Source: Biomphalaria glabrata (taxonomy: Eukaryota; Mollusca; Gastropoda; Planorbidae). From it: a stretch of DNA of 64,000 nt. The notes beneath the pieces were generated by a model. That model did no database searches, was not told where the DNA came from, and was given only the letters and a program-made list of their open reading frames with translations. This document shows, piece after piece, positions 8,650 through 21,433 of this stretch; positions within the stretch are counted from its first letter, which is position 1; each line of letters starts with the position of its first letter. The position numbers and the translations under genes were made by a program. The DNA lies in assembly GCF_947242115.1 (NCBI RefSeq), contig NC_074716.1, positions 5,930,001-5,994,000 on the forward strand, read 5' to 3'.

Positions 8650-10773
8650 ATGTCTGTCTCAGCGTTTGCATTGATATTGCTTAGTGCAATAAATGTCATA
8701 TGGGCCATAGGTAAATATCTACCCACTTGTGTCTTACATATTTATGACCGGATTAAAACAGTTCATAAGTACACTGCTTCACGGAGTCCCGTCCTTAAGA
8801 GGTTTCCACGTTTTTAACATTAAAATGATTCTTGTTACAAAAATTGAATCTAATATATAAAGTAGAAAACCCGTTTTCACGTATTTTATATTTTATATCA
8901 ATATGTCGCCTAAACGGGTAATCCCATTTTAACACTTTACTTTCATTTTAATGTCAAAATATAAACAAAAAATGTTATGGGAACATTCGCCAAGTTCGAC
9001 AAAGATTTAAATTCAATCCGCAGGATCAGTAATGCAAAACTAAGGTCCGCGGGTCATATCCGGCTAAAATTAAATAAAAGAAAATTAGTATAGTAAGGCA
9101 AATGAAATTAAAAGGTACACATTCTCTAGTTCTTTCTTCACAAATAGAAGATTTATTTATTCACTAATATTATTAACTAGGCCGACATTTGAACTATAAT
9201 CATCAAATGTAATAGCAAAGTCTAATAAAATACTCAGAAGGAAAATAAAGGCACATTCCTCATTCCATATGCTAGGACAAATTTGTACAAATGCTTCTTC
9301 TTCCCTAGTGCTATTAGAGCATGGAATGGGCTGCCTGAGCTAGCCAGGAAACCCAGTGACTTTGAAGAATTGAAGTCATTGTTTAACATGCATGACTAGT
9401 TGCATGACGCGGAGGACGTAATCTTCTTCGTTTTTTTTTTAAAGTAACGTCTGTATTTTTATTTGAAAAGATACTTCACAGAATATACTTATCTACTTAT
9501 AATATACAGATCACAGACCTGCATAATATAGCTAGTCTGTGATCTGATCAATTTTAGATAGCCTAGTTACTTTTCTAGGACAGATAAGATCGATTTTCTA
9601 GATCCAGGGAAACATCCCTCATAGCTTGAATATAAAAGCTTAATGTGTACATTTATGACAGTATGTATATATAATTTATTATTAACTATCTGTCATATAA
9701 TCATGAGTGTAGTATTGCTTTGTGAATTAAATAGAAGTTTCGGTCTTCCTGTCGGACATTAATTGTACTAGTGTGTGTATTGCTTGTCTGGGATCCAACA
9801 CCTTGACAACGAGCATACGCCATATAACATTTATTTGAATTGTTGCTTTAGATATAGAAGCAGGAAGCTTTTACTTCATTGCGTAATTTTATTTTTCGGT
9901 CCTCATATTATTCTACTTCATTTGAAGTCTCCTAATTCACTTTGCCTCGGGGCTTCCAATTACCTAAGGCCGGCCCTGAAGCTCGACCGCACTGGCCTCA
10001 CCAATATATAGAGGCGGTTTCTATGGCGGACGGTTAATTATGATGTAATACTTGATCACTAAGCAATATACAAAATATTGAGAGAGAGAGAGAGAGAGAG
10101 AATTACAAGCAGTACTAACGTGATTTCTCAAACAAAAAGAAAGTATTTAATAATATGCTTCACATATAGTATGAACTAAGCCTATACATAATGTAATATA
10201 CTAAGTTACTGTTTAACTAGCGGAAGAATTTACATTTTTAGCCAGATGTGAATTTTATTATCAAGATGTTATAGATGTTTCTGACTATTGATTAAAAACA
10301 GAATTCTTGTGTGTGACGATGTCTATTGTTTCGTTACAGATATTAAAGTGAGCCTGGACAACACTAAGGTATATACCCCAATAGCTTCCAAAAATAAACT
10401 CTATTACATCTCTAAGTCTAACTTTGTCAGTTACACCCAGGCCAGCACCTGGTGCTCACAGAATGGAGGAGGCTACCCAGCAGAGATCGATACCGCGGAA
10501 GAGCTTGGATTAATTGAACAGTACGCGTCTTCTACTAACTTGGACAGAATCTTCATCGCAGGCACTGATGCCAAGAAAGACGGCGTATTTTTTAGTCAAC
10601 GAACTGGAGCATTCATACACATTTACAACTGGGCCAACGGAGAGCCCAATAATGATGGCGGAGTAGAAGACTGTCTAGAGTTGTACGGCAATGGACAGGG
10701 CAGGGTGAATGATACCCCATGCAACAGAGCTTCTATCTCCCACTATGTTCTCTGCGAGCTTGATCTATTTTAG
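8650..10773 (+). CDS. Secreted C-type lectin, copy 2 (two coding exons)
   Basis: The coding exons are 8650-8710 (ATG to ATA G/gtaaat) and 10340-10773 (after ttacag), joined in phase 1 to give 164 residues. Residues 1-19 are a hydrophobic signal peptide (AFALILLSAINVIWA). The rest is one C-type lectin domain with the four core cysteines, an EPN triplet (GEPNND) and VND before the last loop cysteine. The family's WIGL is replaced by IFIAGTD. In this fold EPN predicts mannose-type, calcium-dependent sugar binding. A role in mucosal or haemolymph recognition is inference. A TATA box and noncoding exon precede it, and a poly(A) signal follows at about 10798. The mature protein is identical to copy 3. 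The intron holds only noncoding sequence and a LINE tail. Confidence 0.92.
8870..9225. other. AT-rich intron sequence
   Basis: Part of the lectin copy 2 intron. I see nothing recognisable in it. Confidence 0.4.
9228..9470 (+). mobile_element. LINE polyprotein C-terminal tail
   Basis: Translation gives 'FFFPSAIRAWNGLPELARK' then 'FEELKSLF', the end of a jockey-like or similar LINE ORF2. A sister copy is at 56586-56830. It lies inside the lectin copy 2 intron and is absent from copy 3. Confidence 0.7.
9470..10075. other. AT-rich intron sequence
   Basis: An open frame at 9775-10011 gives no family resemblance. I take the stretch as noncoding. Confidence 0.35.
10081..10102. repeat. (GA)n microsatellite
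   Basis: Eleven GA units in the lectin copy 2 intron. Confidence 0.85.
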
Positions 10774-10797
10774 AAAAGTTCCCATAGCAGATTTATG

Positions 10798-10806
10798 CAA
10801 ATAAAA
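10798..10806 (+). promoter_or_regulatory. Poly(A) signal, lectin copy 2
   Basis: 'gcaaataaaa' 25 bases after the stop, at the same place as in copies 1 and 3. Confidence 0.6.
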
Positions 10807-10851
10807 AAAAAAATCATAACCAAGAGAATCTGTGTTTCGGTTTTCCATTTT

Positions 10852-11130
10852 TAGCGGCCCCCGTAAGGGGAAAAAGCCGCTATTAGGTTTGTGCAAAATG
10901 TCCGTCTGTCCGTCTGTCACACTCAGATCTCGAAAACTAGAAGAGATATGAAAAATATTATTTCATCATTAAATCCGGCTTGAAAAGTTTAGGTGCAACG
11001 GCTACTTTTGGTTTTCTAAAAGCAAACCGTTTAATTTATAAAATTAATTATGCAAGCGATTTTTTCATAAAAATACACCAATTCTAAAACAATTACGTAA
11101 ATGTAAGGGAGGCAATGTTACAATATGCTA
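10852..11130. repeat. Dispersed repeat D, second copy
   Basis: 'gcggcccccgtaaggggaaa', then 'gtctgtccgtctgtcacac' and 'gatctcgaaaactagaag'. It inserted between lectin copy 2 and its downstream flank. Confidence 0.65.
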
Positions 11131-11446
11131 ACAAAGATGGACGATTTTTGTGTATTTTCAGTATCACTAAGTCAAATATATTTTTAAAATGTACAGGAAA
11201 TGTTTACAACAAATACAAATAATAGTTAAAGACGTTTTTTCTGGTCAACTAGCTGCTAAAATTAAAAGAAAACATTTCTGTTTGTTTATAAAGGCTAATA
11301 ATGCACTTTGTATGTAAATATCACGCACATTTTTTTTAATGGACTTTTTATGCAGCGATTTTCGTGCAGTAGCGTAACGTCGCAACATGATCAGGTGCTA
11401 AACCAATTCCTTAAACTGTTTTTAAAAATCAGATTTTATTTATTTT

Positions 11447-12590
11447 TTGTTTAGTGCCCCCATCCGAATAAAAGAAGCTTATTTTTGTGCGTTTTGTCTG
11501 TTGGTCGGTCTGTCCGTCACGATTAGATTTAAAAAACTAGAACTCTAAAAGCTATTGAAAATCTGATTTACCCTTTAATGTTCCTCCCATAACATCTCAA
11601 TAGTTTTAAGTATCTAAAATTGATTGTTCCGGATTTTTTGTGCAAAACTAATCAACGCCAACAAATGTTTGTTTGCTCTTCTAACTGATATTACATTCAA
11701 TTTCCATGCTTAAACGTTGCAAAAACACATTATCAATAATATGTTGTTACGTTTTTTATGTAAATAGCATATTAATGCTAAATCATAATCTCTATACTGA
11801 CTTATATTTCATTAAGTGTAAAAATGTTCCGGATATTGTTTTATAAAACATGAATTATGCCTAATGATTGTTTGAAATCGCATAAGGCTTTTAAAAAAAA
11901 GTAATTTACTAGAATTGATTACTGAAAATTACTTTTTAGACATTTAATTTTCTTGTAAAACATAACATAGAAGTTTTGTAATCGATAAATAAAGTTCCGG
12001 ATTTTGTTTCTTACAAATCGTCGCCAGAAATTTCCGAATTTATTTAAAAATCTACTAACGCCAAATAATTGTTTGAACTCCCTCTTCTAATTAATAAACA
12101 AATAATCTTCTCATTTACGAAATAATGTTTTTACGGATTTTTATGAAAAATATTTTAACTCACTACTCTCTTACAGTACATTTAACTTTCTACCTAAAAC
12201 ATTAAAAAATCTAATTATCGTTAATATTATGTTCCGATTTTTAAGGAAAACAGAATCCAAACACCAAAGTAAGGTATGAAAATCTCTCCACGTGGCTGTA
12301 GTACATCTAATTTTTATACGAGACCATCCAAAAAATTTAATTAACGGTATTACATTTATCTGAAATTCTCTTTTTCTTTTACTATTTATACAAACATCCG
12401 GAGCAATCTATTATATAAACTTTTCAATTGTGTTCATACCTAAAAATTATTGCGATGTTTTGAAACGTAAAATAAAGGTTAATACATTTTTAATAACTTT
12501 TAGTTGTTTTTTTTATATCAAGATAACGGACAGACCGACTGACAGACAAAACGCAAAAACAATGTGGCTTTGATCCTCTTTAAATAATAT
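11447..12590. repeat. AT-rich segment bounded by inverted repeats
   Basis: 'gcgttttgtctgttggtcgg' at about 11489 is nearly the reverse complement of 'accgactgacagacaaaacg' at about 12535. The interior is noncoding and AT-rich. It may be a non-autonomous DNA element. Target duplications were not identified. Confidence 0.45.
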
Positions 12591-12593
12591 CTA

Positions 12594-13235
12594 TTAGAAC
12601 TCAGTGCACCAATGTCTATGAACCCTCGTTAAATATCTCGTGTAAATAAAGACATTTTTTTTTATGGTACCGGTACTAGCCTATTGTGAGGTAATGGAAT
12701 TTTTTTTCTTTGACGTCATATGAATGGACTCTTTAAATGTAATGTTAAAAGAACGCACTCGGTGCACCAATGTCTATTAACCCTCGAAAAAATTGCTTGT
12801 ATTAATGAAAACATATTTTAGTCTAACTAAGCCGTGTGACGTAGTGTTTTTTTTTTCCTTTGACGTCACATGGAATGAATTCTTTAAATGAAATGCTAAA
12901 AGAACGCACTCGGTGCACCAATGTCTATGAACACTCGATAAAAGGCTCGTAATGATGAAGGCGATTTTTATTCTAGCTAGGCCGTGTGACGTAGTGTTTT
13001 TTTTCCTTTGACGTCATATGGAATGAATTCTTTAAATGAAATGCTTAAAGAACGCACTCGGTGCACCAAAGTCTATGAACACTCGATAAATGGCTCTTAT
13101 AGATGAAGGCGATTTTTAGTCTAGCTAGGCCGTGTGACGTAGTGTTTTTTTTTCCCTCTGACGTTATATGGAATTAATTCTTCAAATGAAAGGAAAAAAG
13201 AACTCGGTATAGTAATGTTTATTTAACCTCGTTAT
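12594..13235. repeat. Satellite of about 150 bp, about 4.5 copies, with TGACGTCA palindromes
   Basis: Units begin near 12594, 12748, 12899, 13051 and 13195 with 'gaacgcactcggtgcaccaa'. Each of the central units also has 'ctaggccgtgtgacgtagtg' and 'tttgacgtca'. TGACGTCA, the cyclic-AMP response element core, occurs once in each of three copies. It has no coding potential. Confidence 0.8.
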
Positions 13236-13254
13236 GTGACTCGCGTTTAAAAAA

Positions 13255-13445
13255 GGAATGATATCTTGATTTAGATCTAATCTAGATTTTTTAAACTAGA
13301 TCTAGATTTTTATTACAGTATATCTAGATCTGGATTTATATTCTAATTAAAATTATTTTACAGTCTAGATCTAGAATTTCTAGATCTAGTTTAGACTAAA
13401 ATAGACTAGATTAAGATGTAGAATTTCAATGTCTAAACTTAAAGT
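13255..13445. repeat. 'tctagatctaga'-rich palindromic tract
   Basis: Many overlapping AGATCTAGA/TCTAGATCT words. A similar tract is at 24298-24400. Confidence 0.7.
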
Positions 13446-13598
13446 GTAAAAAAAAAAGTGTAGATTTTCATTTCCAAACGTTTTGATCAATATTGTAATG
13501 TTTTAATATACTAAAACTAATCTACTATTTTTTTTATTAAATTTAAATTTAAATTTACGGCAAATGAATCTTTGAAACATTATTACTTTTGACCATCG

Positions 13599-13770
13599 GA
13601 TGGCTGCCTGGTCGTGCGGTTTGCGCGCTGGACTGTCGTTCAGATTTATGGATGGCCCAGGGTTCAAACCCTGCCCGCTCCCATCCCCCGTCGTCCTGCG
13701 GGAGGTTTGGACTAGGAAGTAATTATCTTCAACTCTGAAGGAACATCCGAAACGTGTAAAACATTTTACA
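13599..13770 (+). repeat. SINE family A, good copy
   Basis: The best copy in the window. It has box-A-like 'cgtgcggtttgcgcgctgg', box-B 'gggttcaaaccc' and the terminal 'aacatccgaaacgtgtaaaac'. A tRNA-scanning program may call its head a tRNA pseudogene. Confidence 0.85.
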
Positions 13771-13799
13771 TCAAAATTAAATCACCTCTTGAATATTAT

Positions 13800-13895
13800 T
13801 TGCGAATATGCAGATCCGACAGGGATCCGACTTCGAAGGGGGCCGCCTCTGAGTTTGTGTAACACAAACTCTCTTTGTAATATTGTTTTTTACGA
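13800..13895 (+). repeat. LINE 3'-end fragment
   Basis: It contains 'ggccgcctctgagtttgtgt' and 'acacaaactctctttgtaat', matching the tail near 4683-4770 in the opposite orientation. Confidence 0.55.
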
Positions 13896-14011
13896 GTTTT
13901 TTCTATAAATGTTTAATACATTGCTGGGTCTCCAGATCTTGATGGTTGGGCATGAGTCAGAAAAGCTCAGCTAAAATGGTAAGTTGGGTATTGTAGTCAG
14001 AGTGATATCAT

Positions 14012-14470
14012 CACGTGTGTGTGTGTGTGTGTTTCTATGGTGACGGTGGGAGGAAGTTAGTGACTGGTTATGAATGATGCTACATAGGTGGCCTAGTTGT
14101 CATTGGTTTTAATTAGGGCAGACGACTCTAGAACTTGAGACTGAAAGTTTGCGTTATTGTAGCGAGTTAAATTTTGTTAAAAAATATTATTACATAAGTG
14201 TAGTACATTTTTTATGTCATATCGATTTGATTTCGTCTGTATCATAATTAAAGTTCTATTTATTTGCTCACAAAGAAGTTACTCCAGTTTTTTACGTTAA
14301 GATATAATACTACAGCGGTTTAGTTGTCTACCAGCAGTTTGGTGCTACAAGTCAACGACCGGCAACAACCTATTGGTGTCAGAAGAAACGGAGAATTTAA
14401 AAAAATATTGAGTTAGACTGAAGGAAAACAAAATACTGGTGTCAGAAGAGAAAGCCTTCTATAAGATAAG
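14012..14470 (+). mobile_element. LTR-like remnant plus leader, in lectin unit 2
   Basis: Same parts as the remnant at 2836-3230: an LTR-like segment ending near 14367, then 'ttggtgtcagaag'. It is probably Ty3/gypsy-type. It is a fossil with no coding part and belongs to the block shared by the three lectin units. Confidence 0.45.
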
Positions 14471-14879
14471 ATAAAATGAGATTTAATTTTATTGATGCAA
14501 TCAAATGGAAATTCAGTTTGACTATAATTGACAACATCAGCGTAACTACTGTATAATAAAAATATAGATGAAAATTACGAACAACATTCACTCACGAAAC
14601 ACATACACACTCACAACCAGCGCTTTATGAATTTGACTTCTATGTACTTGTCGATGACGACAGCTGATCTTGTAACACACTGACCGAAAGTGGGATAAAG
14701 GAGTTTAGAAATCTTTCTGTTTTAGTCCTACTGGAAAGAAGATCACCACTTCGTTCAGATCTTATGTAAAAGTTGTTTAATGGGTGCAGGTTGCCATAAA
14801 GAATCGAGAGTGTTTTGAAAAGGCATCTTTCATGAAAAAGCTCTTCAATAGATGGTAGCTGTATTTGAGTGATATACGA

Positions 14880-16118
14880 TGCTTTTTTAATTAGTCTATT
14901 TAGTCTCAGTCTCGAGAGCCTCTTGTAGCGAGTATTTATAATAAGGAGGAGTGTTCTTACCGATCAAATTGTGCGACAAAACCAAGTGTTGGTGTATTAA
15001 CTTTGTAACTTGGTTATGGCGACCTAGGTAGGCTGATTCTGATAGGGCTGGACATCCTGCAATAATGTGTTCAATCGACTTGCCCACATTTCCACATTTT
15101 CGACATTAGTCGACAAAATTGAGTTTTAGGATATGCTTTTCGTATTATTTTGTCCTGATTACTCTGTCATGTAACAAAGCCTTCTGTTTCAGGGTAGAGA
15201 TTACCTAATTTGAGCCATGTTAAGGAAGCAGCCTTGTCGATGTTGTCCCCATGAAATAAAGCCAAAAAAATTTCCGTGGAGTGTTTTTTCTTCCTACTGG
15301 CGAATCTCATGCCCTACGTCGTCCAAACCGACATTGACATCAGCATTGTGTAGGTTAATAGGGGTTGCTTCGGAGTCATATTTGCGTAGAAAGGAATCTA
15401 ATTGATTGCTGAAGGCGAGCAGTTTTGATCATATTTTTTAAACTTGCATCTAACACAATTTGGAGATGCTCTGCAATCCACGTCCCCCATCCGTCCTGGG
15501 CAGGTATAGCCTTATGGTGCAGGACTTGGGGTGTAGGCATCGAAATTTGGTTAGTAATTTTCTAGTGAGTCTATCAATGTCATGTAGGTCGGTATCAGTC
15601 CATTTGATAACACCGAACGTGTAAAGGAGCACTGGGACGGCCCATTATTTGTTGCAGTGATGAGGTTACTGCCAGACAGTTTGGTGTTGAGGGTTTTATT
15701 ACCTCTTTGCTTATATTTACCAAGAAAGTCCTCTTTTAATTTCTTATGGTTTATCTTGGCATTCTGGTTTATTCCAAGATATTTATAAAGAGAGGCAGAG
15801 TTCAATTCCTCGATGCCTTCAAATTCAATGTTAGTGTTCGTTGCCTTGCCCTTTTTAATGGTTATGATGCCACACTATCCAGGCCAAAGAACATACAGAT
15901 ATCGTCATTATAGCATTTTACCGTTTTGATTAAGGTGTGTAACTTTTGCTCGGTTTCTGCATATAGCTTTAGATCATCCATGAATAATAAGTGGGACACA
16001 CATTTTGTACATTTAGTGTCAACCCTAAAACCGTTTGTAGTGTCTTGGAGTAATGTAGATGGAGGATTAATCGCTAGGCAGAACCAGAGTGGAGATAGTG
16101 AGTCTCCCTGGTATATAC
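14880..16118 (-). mobile_element. R4-like LINE remnant, part 1 (RT and C-terminal parts)
   Basis: Read on the minus strand, 15862-16131 gives reverse-transcriptase motifs 'IYQGDSLSPLWFCLAINP' and 'SHLLFMDDLKLYAE'. The FMDD box is the polymerase active site (usual YxDD). Farther 3', 15450-15632 gives 'PRTDGGRGLQSI' and 14896-15087 gives 'IEHIIAGCPALSE'. These are the C-terminal motifs of R4/R2-like elements. Frames are broken in several places. A hAT element splits it, and part 2 continues at 17570. Confidence 0.75.
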
Positions 16119-17569
<1,451 letters not shown>

Positions 17570-17740
17570 GTACATACTTCTTCTTATGTGCACAGAACCT
17601 AGTTTATCACAATTAAGGTTCAGATTTATCTTCTAATTTTTCATATAGATTTTCAATAGTTGTTTTATTCTTGGGTTGATTCTATGAACATCCAGGGTTT
17701 TTAATAGCCAATCATAATAGCCGAAATTTGTCACTGGCAA
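17570..17740 (-). mobile_element. R4-like LINE remnant, part 2
   Basis: The minus strand encodes 'YYDWLLKTLDVHRINPRIKQ', which fits an upstream RT segment of the element at 14880-16118 and shows where the hAT split it. Confidence 0.6.
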
Positions 17741-18056
17741 TGTTTCTTCCCACCTGGTGTCCACCTGATGTCCTACATGAAAGTTATACAAAAACGTCCC
17801 TGTTTGCACTTTCCTTGTATTGGCCACCATGTCATCGCAACTCTTGGTATGCGCAATTCATTCTGTTGGAGGACATGTCCCACAACGTTCGGCCACAACC
17901 TCACTAAGTGACCGAGTCCCAGTTCGACATAGGATTTTTTTATTTGAAATCCGATCTCTGTAACTAACTACTAAATCTGTCTCAGCCATTTTTTGTGTAA
18001 CAACATTTAGTATTCTACCAATTTAGGCAGAAGACTTCATTGTCTCGCTTACATAC
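17740..18056 (-). mobile_element. LINE family A 3' end, first part
   Basis: It matches 27300-27355 plus 27590-27700, and the tails at 50-240 and 39880-40060. The minus strand has pieces of the 'RRxRFxGHxxR' tail of a LINE polyprotein. A solo LTR interrupts it at 18057. Confidence 0.6.
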
Positions 18057-18567
18057 TGTTATAACCCTATTCGCGATGCAAAATGGTTAACTGTGTGTGA
18101 TTAGCTGACATAGGTGACACATGCCAGTAATGCAGTTTAGCGTGCTATATTGAAAGGCAAGGGACAGTACTGGCATGAACTTTGCACGTGAATAGCGCCC
18201 GTGTTATGGTCATCTGATCATAGGCCGTCGCAGACCAGAGACACAGTGTGGAAGAAAGCGGCAGTTAAAGACCTGAGAGCGTTGAGACTGGGACTGTTAG
18301 TCAGCCATAAAGTCGGTCCTGGTGCAGTCCTCCAGTGAAACGTACGAGTCCAGGAAGAGACAGTAGAGTTATGAGTTTAGTACAGTGAGATACAGTCTAA
18401 CGTTGTAGCAGTTGATGGTGTTGCCAATTGTGTCGTATTGGCTGTTTGATTTGACCTTTATTAAAGTACCAGATTATTTGGAGCCTTGTTGTCAAGTTTT
18501 TGATGTGTTGATGTGTTGTGTTTAGGAGGGTTTACAGAATGCTTGATTAGGAGAGAGAATCCTAACA
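18057..18567. mobile_element. Solo LTR
   Basis: Ends are TGTTATAAC and CCTAACA (TG...CA), flanked by a 4-bp target duplication ATAC (18053-18056 and 18568-18571). The same LINE tail at 27680-27710 lacks the insertion, which gives an empty-site comparison. It contains 'tttattaaag' and no coding sequence. It is a fossil left by recombination between two LTRs. The family (Ty3/gypsy or BEL) is not determined. Confidence 0.75.
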
Positions 18568-18815
18568 ATACCTTGCTGTTAAGATGAGGATTGTGTTAAG
18601 TAACTAGCTTACTTAGACTCAGGTCATGGACATGGGCATATTTTGGTTTCAGACAGTTCAGAAGGTTCACGGACGACACTGTGTTATTGCATTTTGGATG
18701 GTCTGTAAGCTTTGAAATTGTATGAATATATACATTGTCGAAATACAGGTGAACCTTGATAGTCCGATACTATTTAATCCGACATCTCATTCTCTTCTCC
18801 TTGTTACATGCGTAG
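18568..18815 (-). mobile_element. LINE family A 3' end, continued
   Basis: It matches 27700-27970, including 'ttgtcgaa' and the 'ttgatagtccgacactattt' type sequence. Confidence 0.55.
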
Positions 18816-19100
18816 GTCTTGTTACTTGTTAATTATATCGTGTACACGCGTAAAAGAACCCCAGACATCTCGAGAGTAACCTGTCGAAGTCAGACAGCCA
18901 TCAACAGCTACATGGGCAAGGCCTATCACACTCAGTGGACAATGACACATCATTGTTTGATAGTTAGTGACATGTATCAGACGGGAAGCAAGGATTACAC
19001 GGTGTATTCATGTTCATGATGTTTCGCGTGGTAAACAAGCGTCCACAGCGGAATTGTGGGTTATAAAGCTCGTTCTAAAATTTTAACCACATGGGTAGAA

Positions 19101-19530
19101 CAGGGCCGGCCTCAGGCTTCTGCAGCCTATGCGGTCGCAGTGGGCCCCGCGCTTTCATAGGCCCCGCGCTAATTCTAAGTATTAAATAAAACCATTATAG
19201 CGTAAATAAATTAACAGGGTTTTCGCGACCTCCTGATTTTCCAGGGCCTCCAGGAAATCTCATGAAAAGGCAAAATATGCGATAAAGTCCTGAACTTTTT
19301 TTGAATTTATTCAGATCTCCTGAAGAATAGACCAAATTGACATTTAGGGGTGCCAATAAATAAAAAGTGGCATTGCGAGCTTTCATTTGATAAATATGTA
19401 TTGCAAAGACGAAAGTAGGCCTATTTTCTAATTTAAAAAAAAAAAATTGACATTATGCTTATCCTTACCCAGACTAGGCCCCGCGCGATCCGTTTTGCAT
19501 AGGGCCCCGCAAATGCTAGGGCCGGCCTTG
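19101..19530. mobile_element. Non-autonomous hAT-like element
   Basis: Ends CAGGGCCGGCCT and AGGGCCGGCCTTG are inverted repeats. The 8-bp target duplication GGGTAGAA is perfect (19093-19100 and 19531-19538). It contains no transposase. A relative is at 43341-44009. Confidence 0.85.
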
Positions 19531-19798
19531 GGGTAGAATCAGTGATCGCCATGTTCTTAATTCGAATGGATGCCTTACTTAGATGATCCAAAAATTTAGT
19601 ATTAATTGTGCTCTTAGAGTATTTCATTGGATTTGTGAAGTATCATATGTAATTCTGTATTGCTGGAACCGCCAGTGAACTTTTTTATTTTTTTATTTCA
19701 TAGTAAATAAATCTCATCTGCTAACCAAGGTCTTATTTGATGAATTTAATATGTAGTAGCACAAAAGTTCAAAGTGTAACAAGTCATCTTTAATACGT

Positions 19799-20473
19799 TC
19801 CCGGTCATTTCATCCCCGGTCATTTCATCCCCTGGTCACTTCATCCCCGGTCACTTCATCCCCCGGTCACTTCATCCCCGGTCATTTCATCCCCTGGTCA
19901 CTTCATCCCCGGTCATTTCAAACATGATATCACGAGGATGGGTGAACTCCGCCTTTATTAGAAAAAAAATAAAACCTTATTTTAAGGCTAAAAATGACGT
20001 GCCCATTTTCAAGAAAGAGCGATTGAAAAATAAAATAAAGTGAAACATGGTCGTACTTGCACCACACCTTGGCCTTTGATGATAAGTTATCAGCGGCACG
20101 GTCAAAATTATTCAAATCGCACTTCTATCTCTCAAATGATTTTTTACTACTTCCACCAAACCTTGGCCTTCGATCCGGATAATATTATGATATTACAACC
20201 CCCCACATCAAATAGAAGCACTATAGCTAAGTACACACCCAGATTTACAATATAATATAAGATTTCTCATTAAGAAAACAAAGTGGAAGAGGAAACACAA
20301 TAAACGCATTAGTAACAAGTCATAAAATGTCAAAACGCATTCTACATAATAATATTTATGTATAAAATATTTAATTGGGGATGAAATGACCGGGGGATGA
20401 AGGGACCGGGGGATGAAATGACCAGGGGATGAAATGACCGGGGGATGAAGTGACCGGGGGATGAAATGACCGG
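19799..20473. mobile_element. Element with inverted terminal minisatellites, copy 1
   Basis: The left arm has about eight units of 'ggtcatttcatcccc' and the right arm has about six of the reverse complement. The noncoding core (19925-20375) is the reverse complement of the core of the copy at 25402-26189. The whole structure can fold as a long hairpin. No coding capacity is evident. Confidence 0.8.
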
Positions 20474-20599
20474 TAACCCTTTAATTACACTAACACGCAC
20501 AATCAAATGTCAACTAATAGCAGTGACAGACACGAATAAAGGGGCTTCAATTAATTTTGTTTCCTAATGAGAATTTCGATCATGACAGTGAATGAATGA

Positions 20600-20913
20600 A
20601 TGCGTTTTTGTTTTATAATAATAATATTCTTGCTACTTGTCAGCTGTATTTATGTGCCAGATCTGGATTATGTTGCACGCCTGCTATCAGAAAGCTACTA
20701 CTGTTTCTTACCGAGTAAAACTGTACAACTATTCTTAACGGATACAGCACAATTGTATTGTCAGTATTCAACGCCGCCAATAGAATATCTCTCATCGTTT
20801 TTACAATACTAATTAATGCAACGAATGGTTTCAAGTTTCAATGCGATGCGAAAGCAATGAGACAACTTATCATATGGTCATTGGAACTCAGTTCTTTTTT
20901 TCGACTCGAGGCT
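20600..20913 (+). promoter_or_regulatory. Conserved upstream region of lectin copy 3
   Basis: It matches 7670-7940 upstream of lectin copy 2 ('gatctggattatgttgcacg', 'cctgctatcagaaagc', 'ggatacagcac'), ending at the TATA box. Short open frames here are chance. It probably holds promoter elements carried along in the duplication. Confidence 0.5.
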
Positions 20914-20921
20914 TATTTATA
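20914..20921 (+). promoter_or_regulatory. TATA box, lectin copy 3
   Basis: TATTTATA at the same distance from the noncoding-exon splice donor (20984/20985) as in copy 2. Confidence 0.55.
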
Positions 20922-20943
20922 CCGGAGACTTTTACCAGAGTTT

Positions 20944-20984
20944 ACAGCTGCTGTGAAGGTTTCAACTAGAAGCTATTGTTTTAC
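20944..20984 (+). other. Noncoding first exon of lectin copy 3 (5' limit approximate)
   Basis: It ends 'ctattgttttac' before gtaagt. It is the counterpart of 7972-8012. Confidence 0.5.
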
Positions 20985-21116
20985 GTAAGTCTTAGTGTTT
21001 ACAGACCAAATGCAACGCCGTCTATTTCGCTATTCTTTAATAATGTTTTTTTCTCAAAGTTCATTTCAAAATAATGAATTTAAAATAGTTATAATAATAT
21101 AACATATATAATATTA

Positions 21117-21262
21117 TAGCTGCCTGTTAGTGTGGCACGCGCGCTGGACTGTCGATCGATGGTTTTAGGTTCCAAACCTTCCATTCCGCGTCGTTTTTCG
21201 GGAGGTTTAGGCTAGGATGTAATTATCTTTAAATATGAACGAACCTCCGAGAGTTACATAAT
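21117..21262 (+). repeat. SINE family A, diverged copy
   Basis: It lies at the place that corresponds to 8143-8262 in unit 2. Confidence 0.65.
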
Positions 21263-21433
21263 AAAATAATTTTATTTCTTTCTAAATATTGGTGTATTAA
21301 GAAAAGTTTATATAGTTAGTTGTGTTTCCTGTTCATGATATTGTTTTTGTAGAAATTAATGTATAAGTTATTGTTGTTTTTTTTAGAGCCATTCACTGAC
21401 ATTGCTGTTTATTGACACCTGAAAGGATCCAAC

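Noticed and set aside
9775-10011. 78-codon open frame in the lectin copy 2 intron
   Set aside because: Absent from the matching intron of copy 3 and without recognisable motifs.
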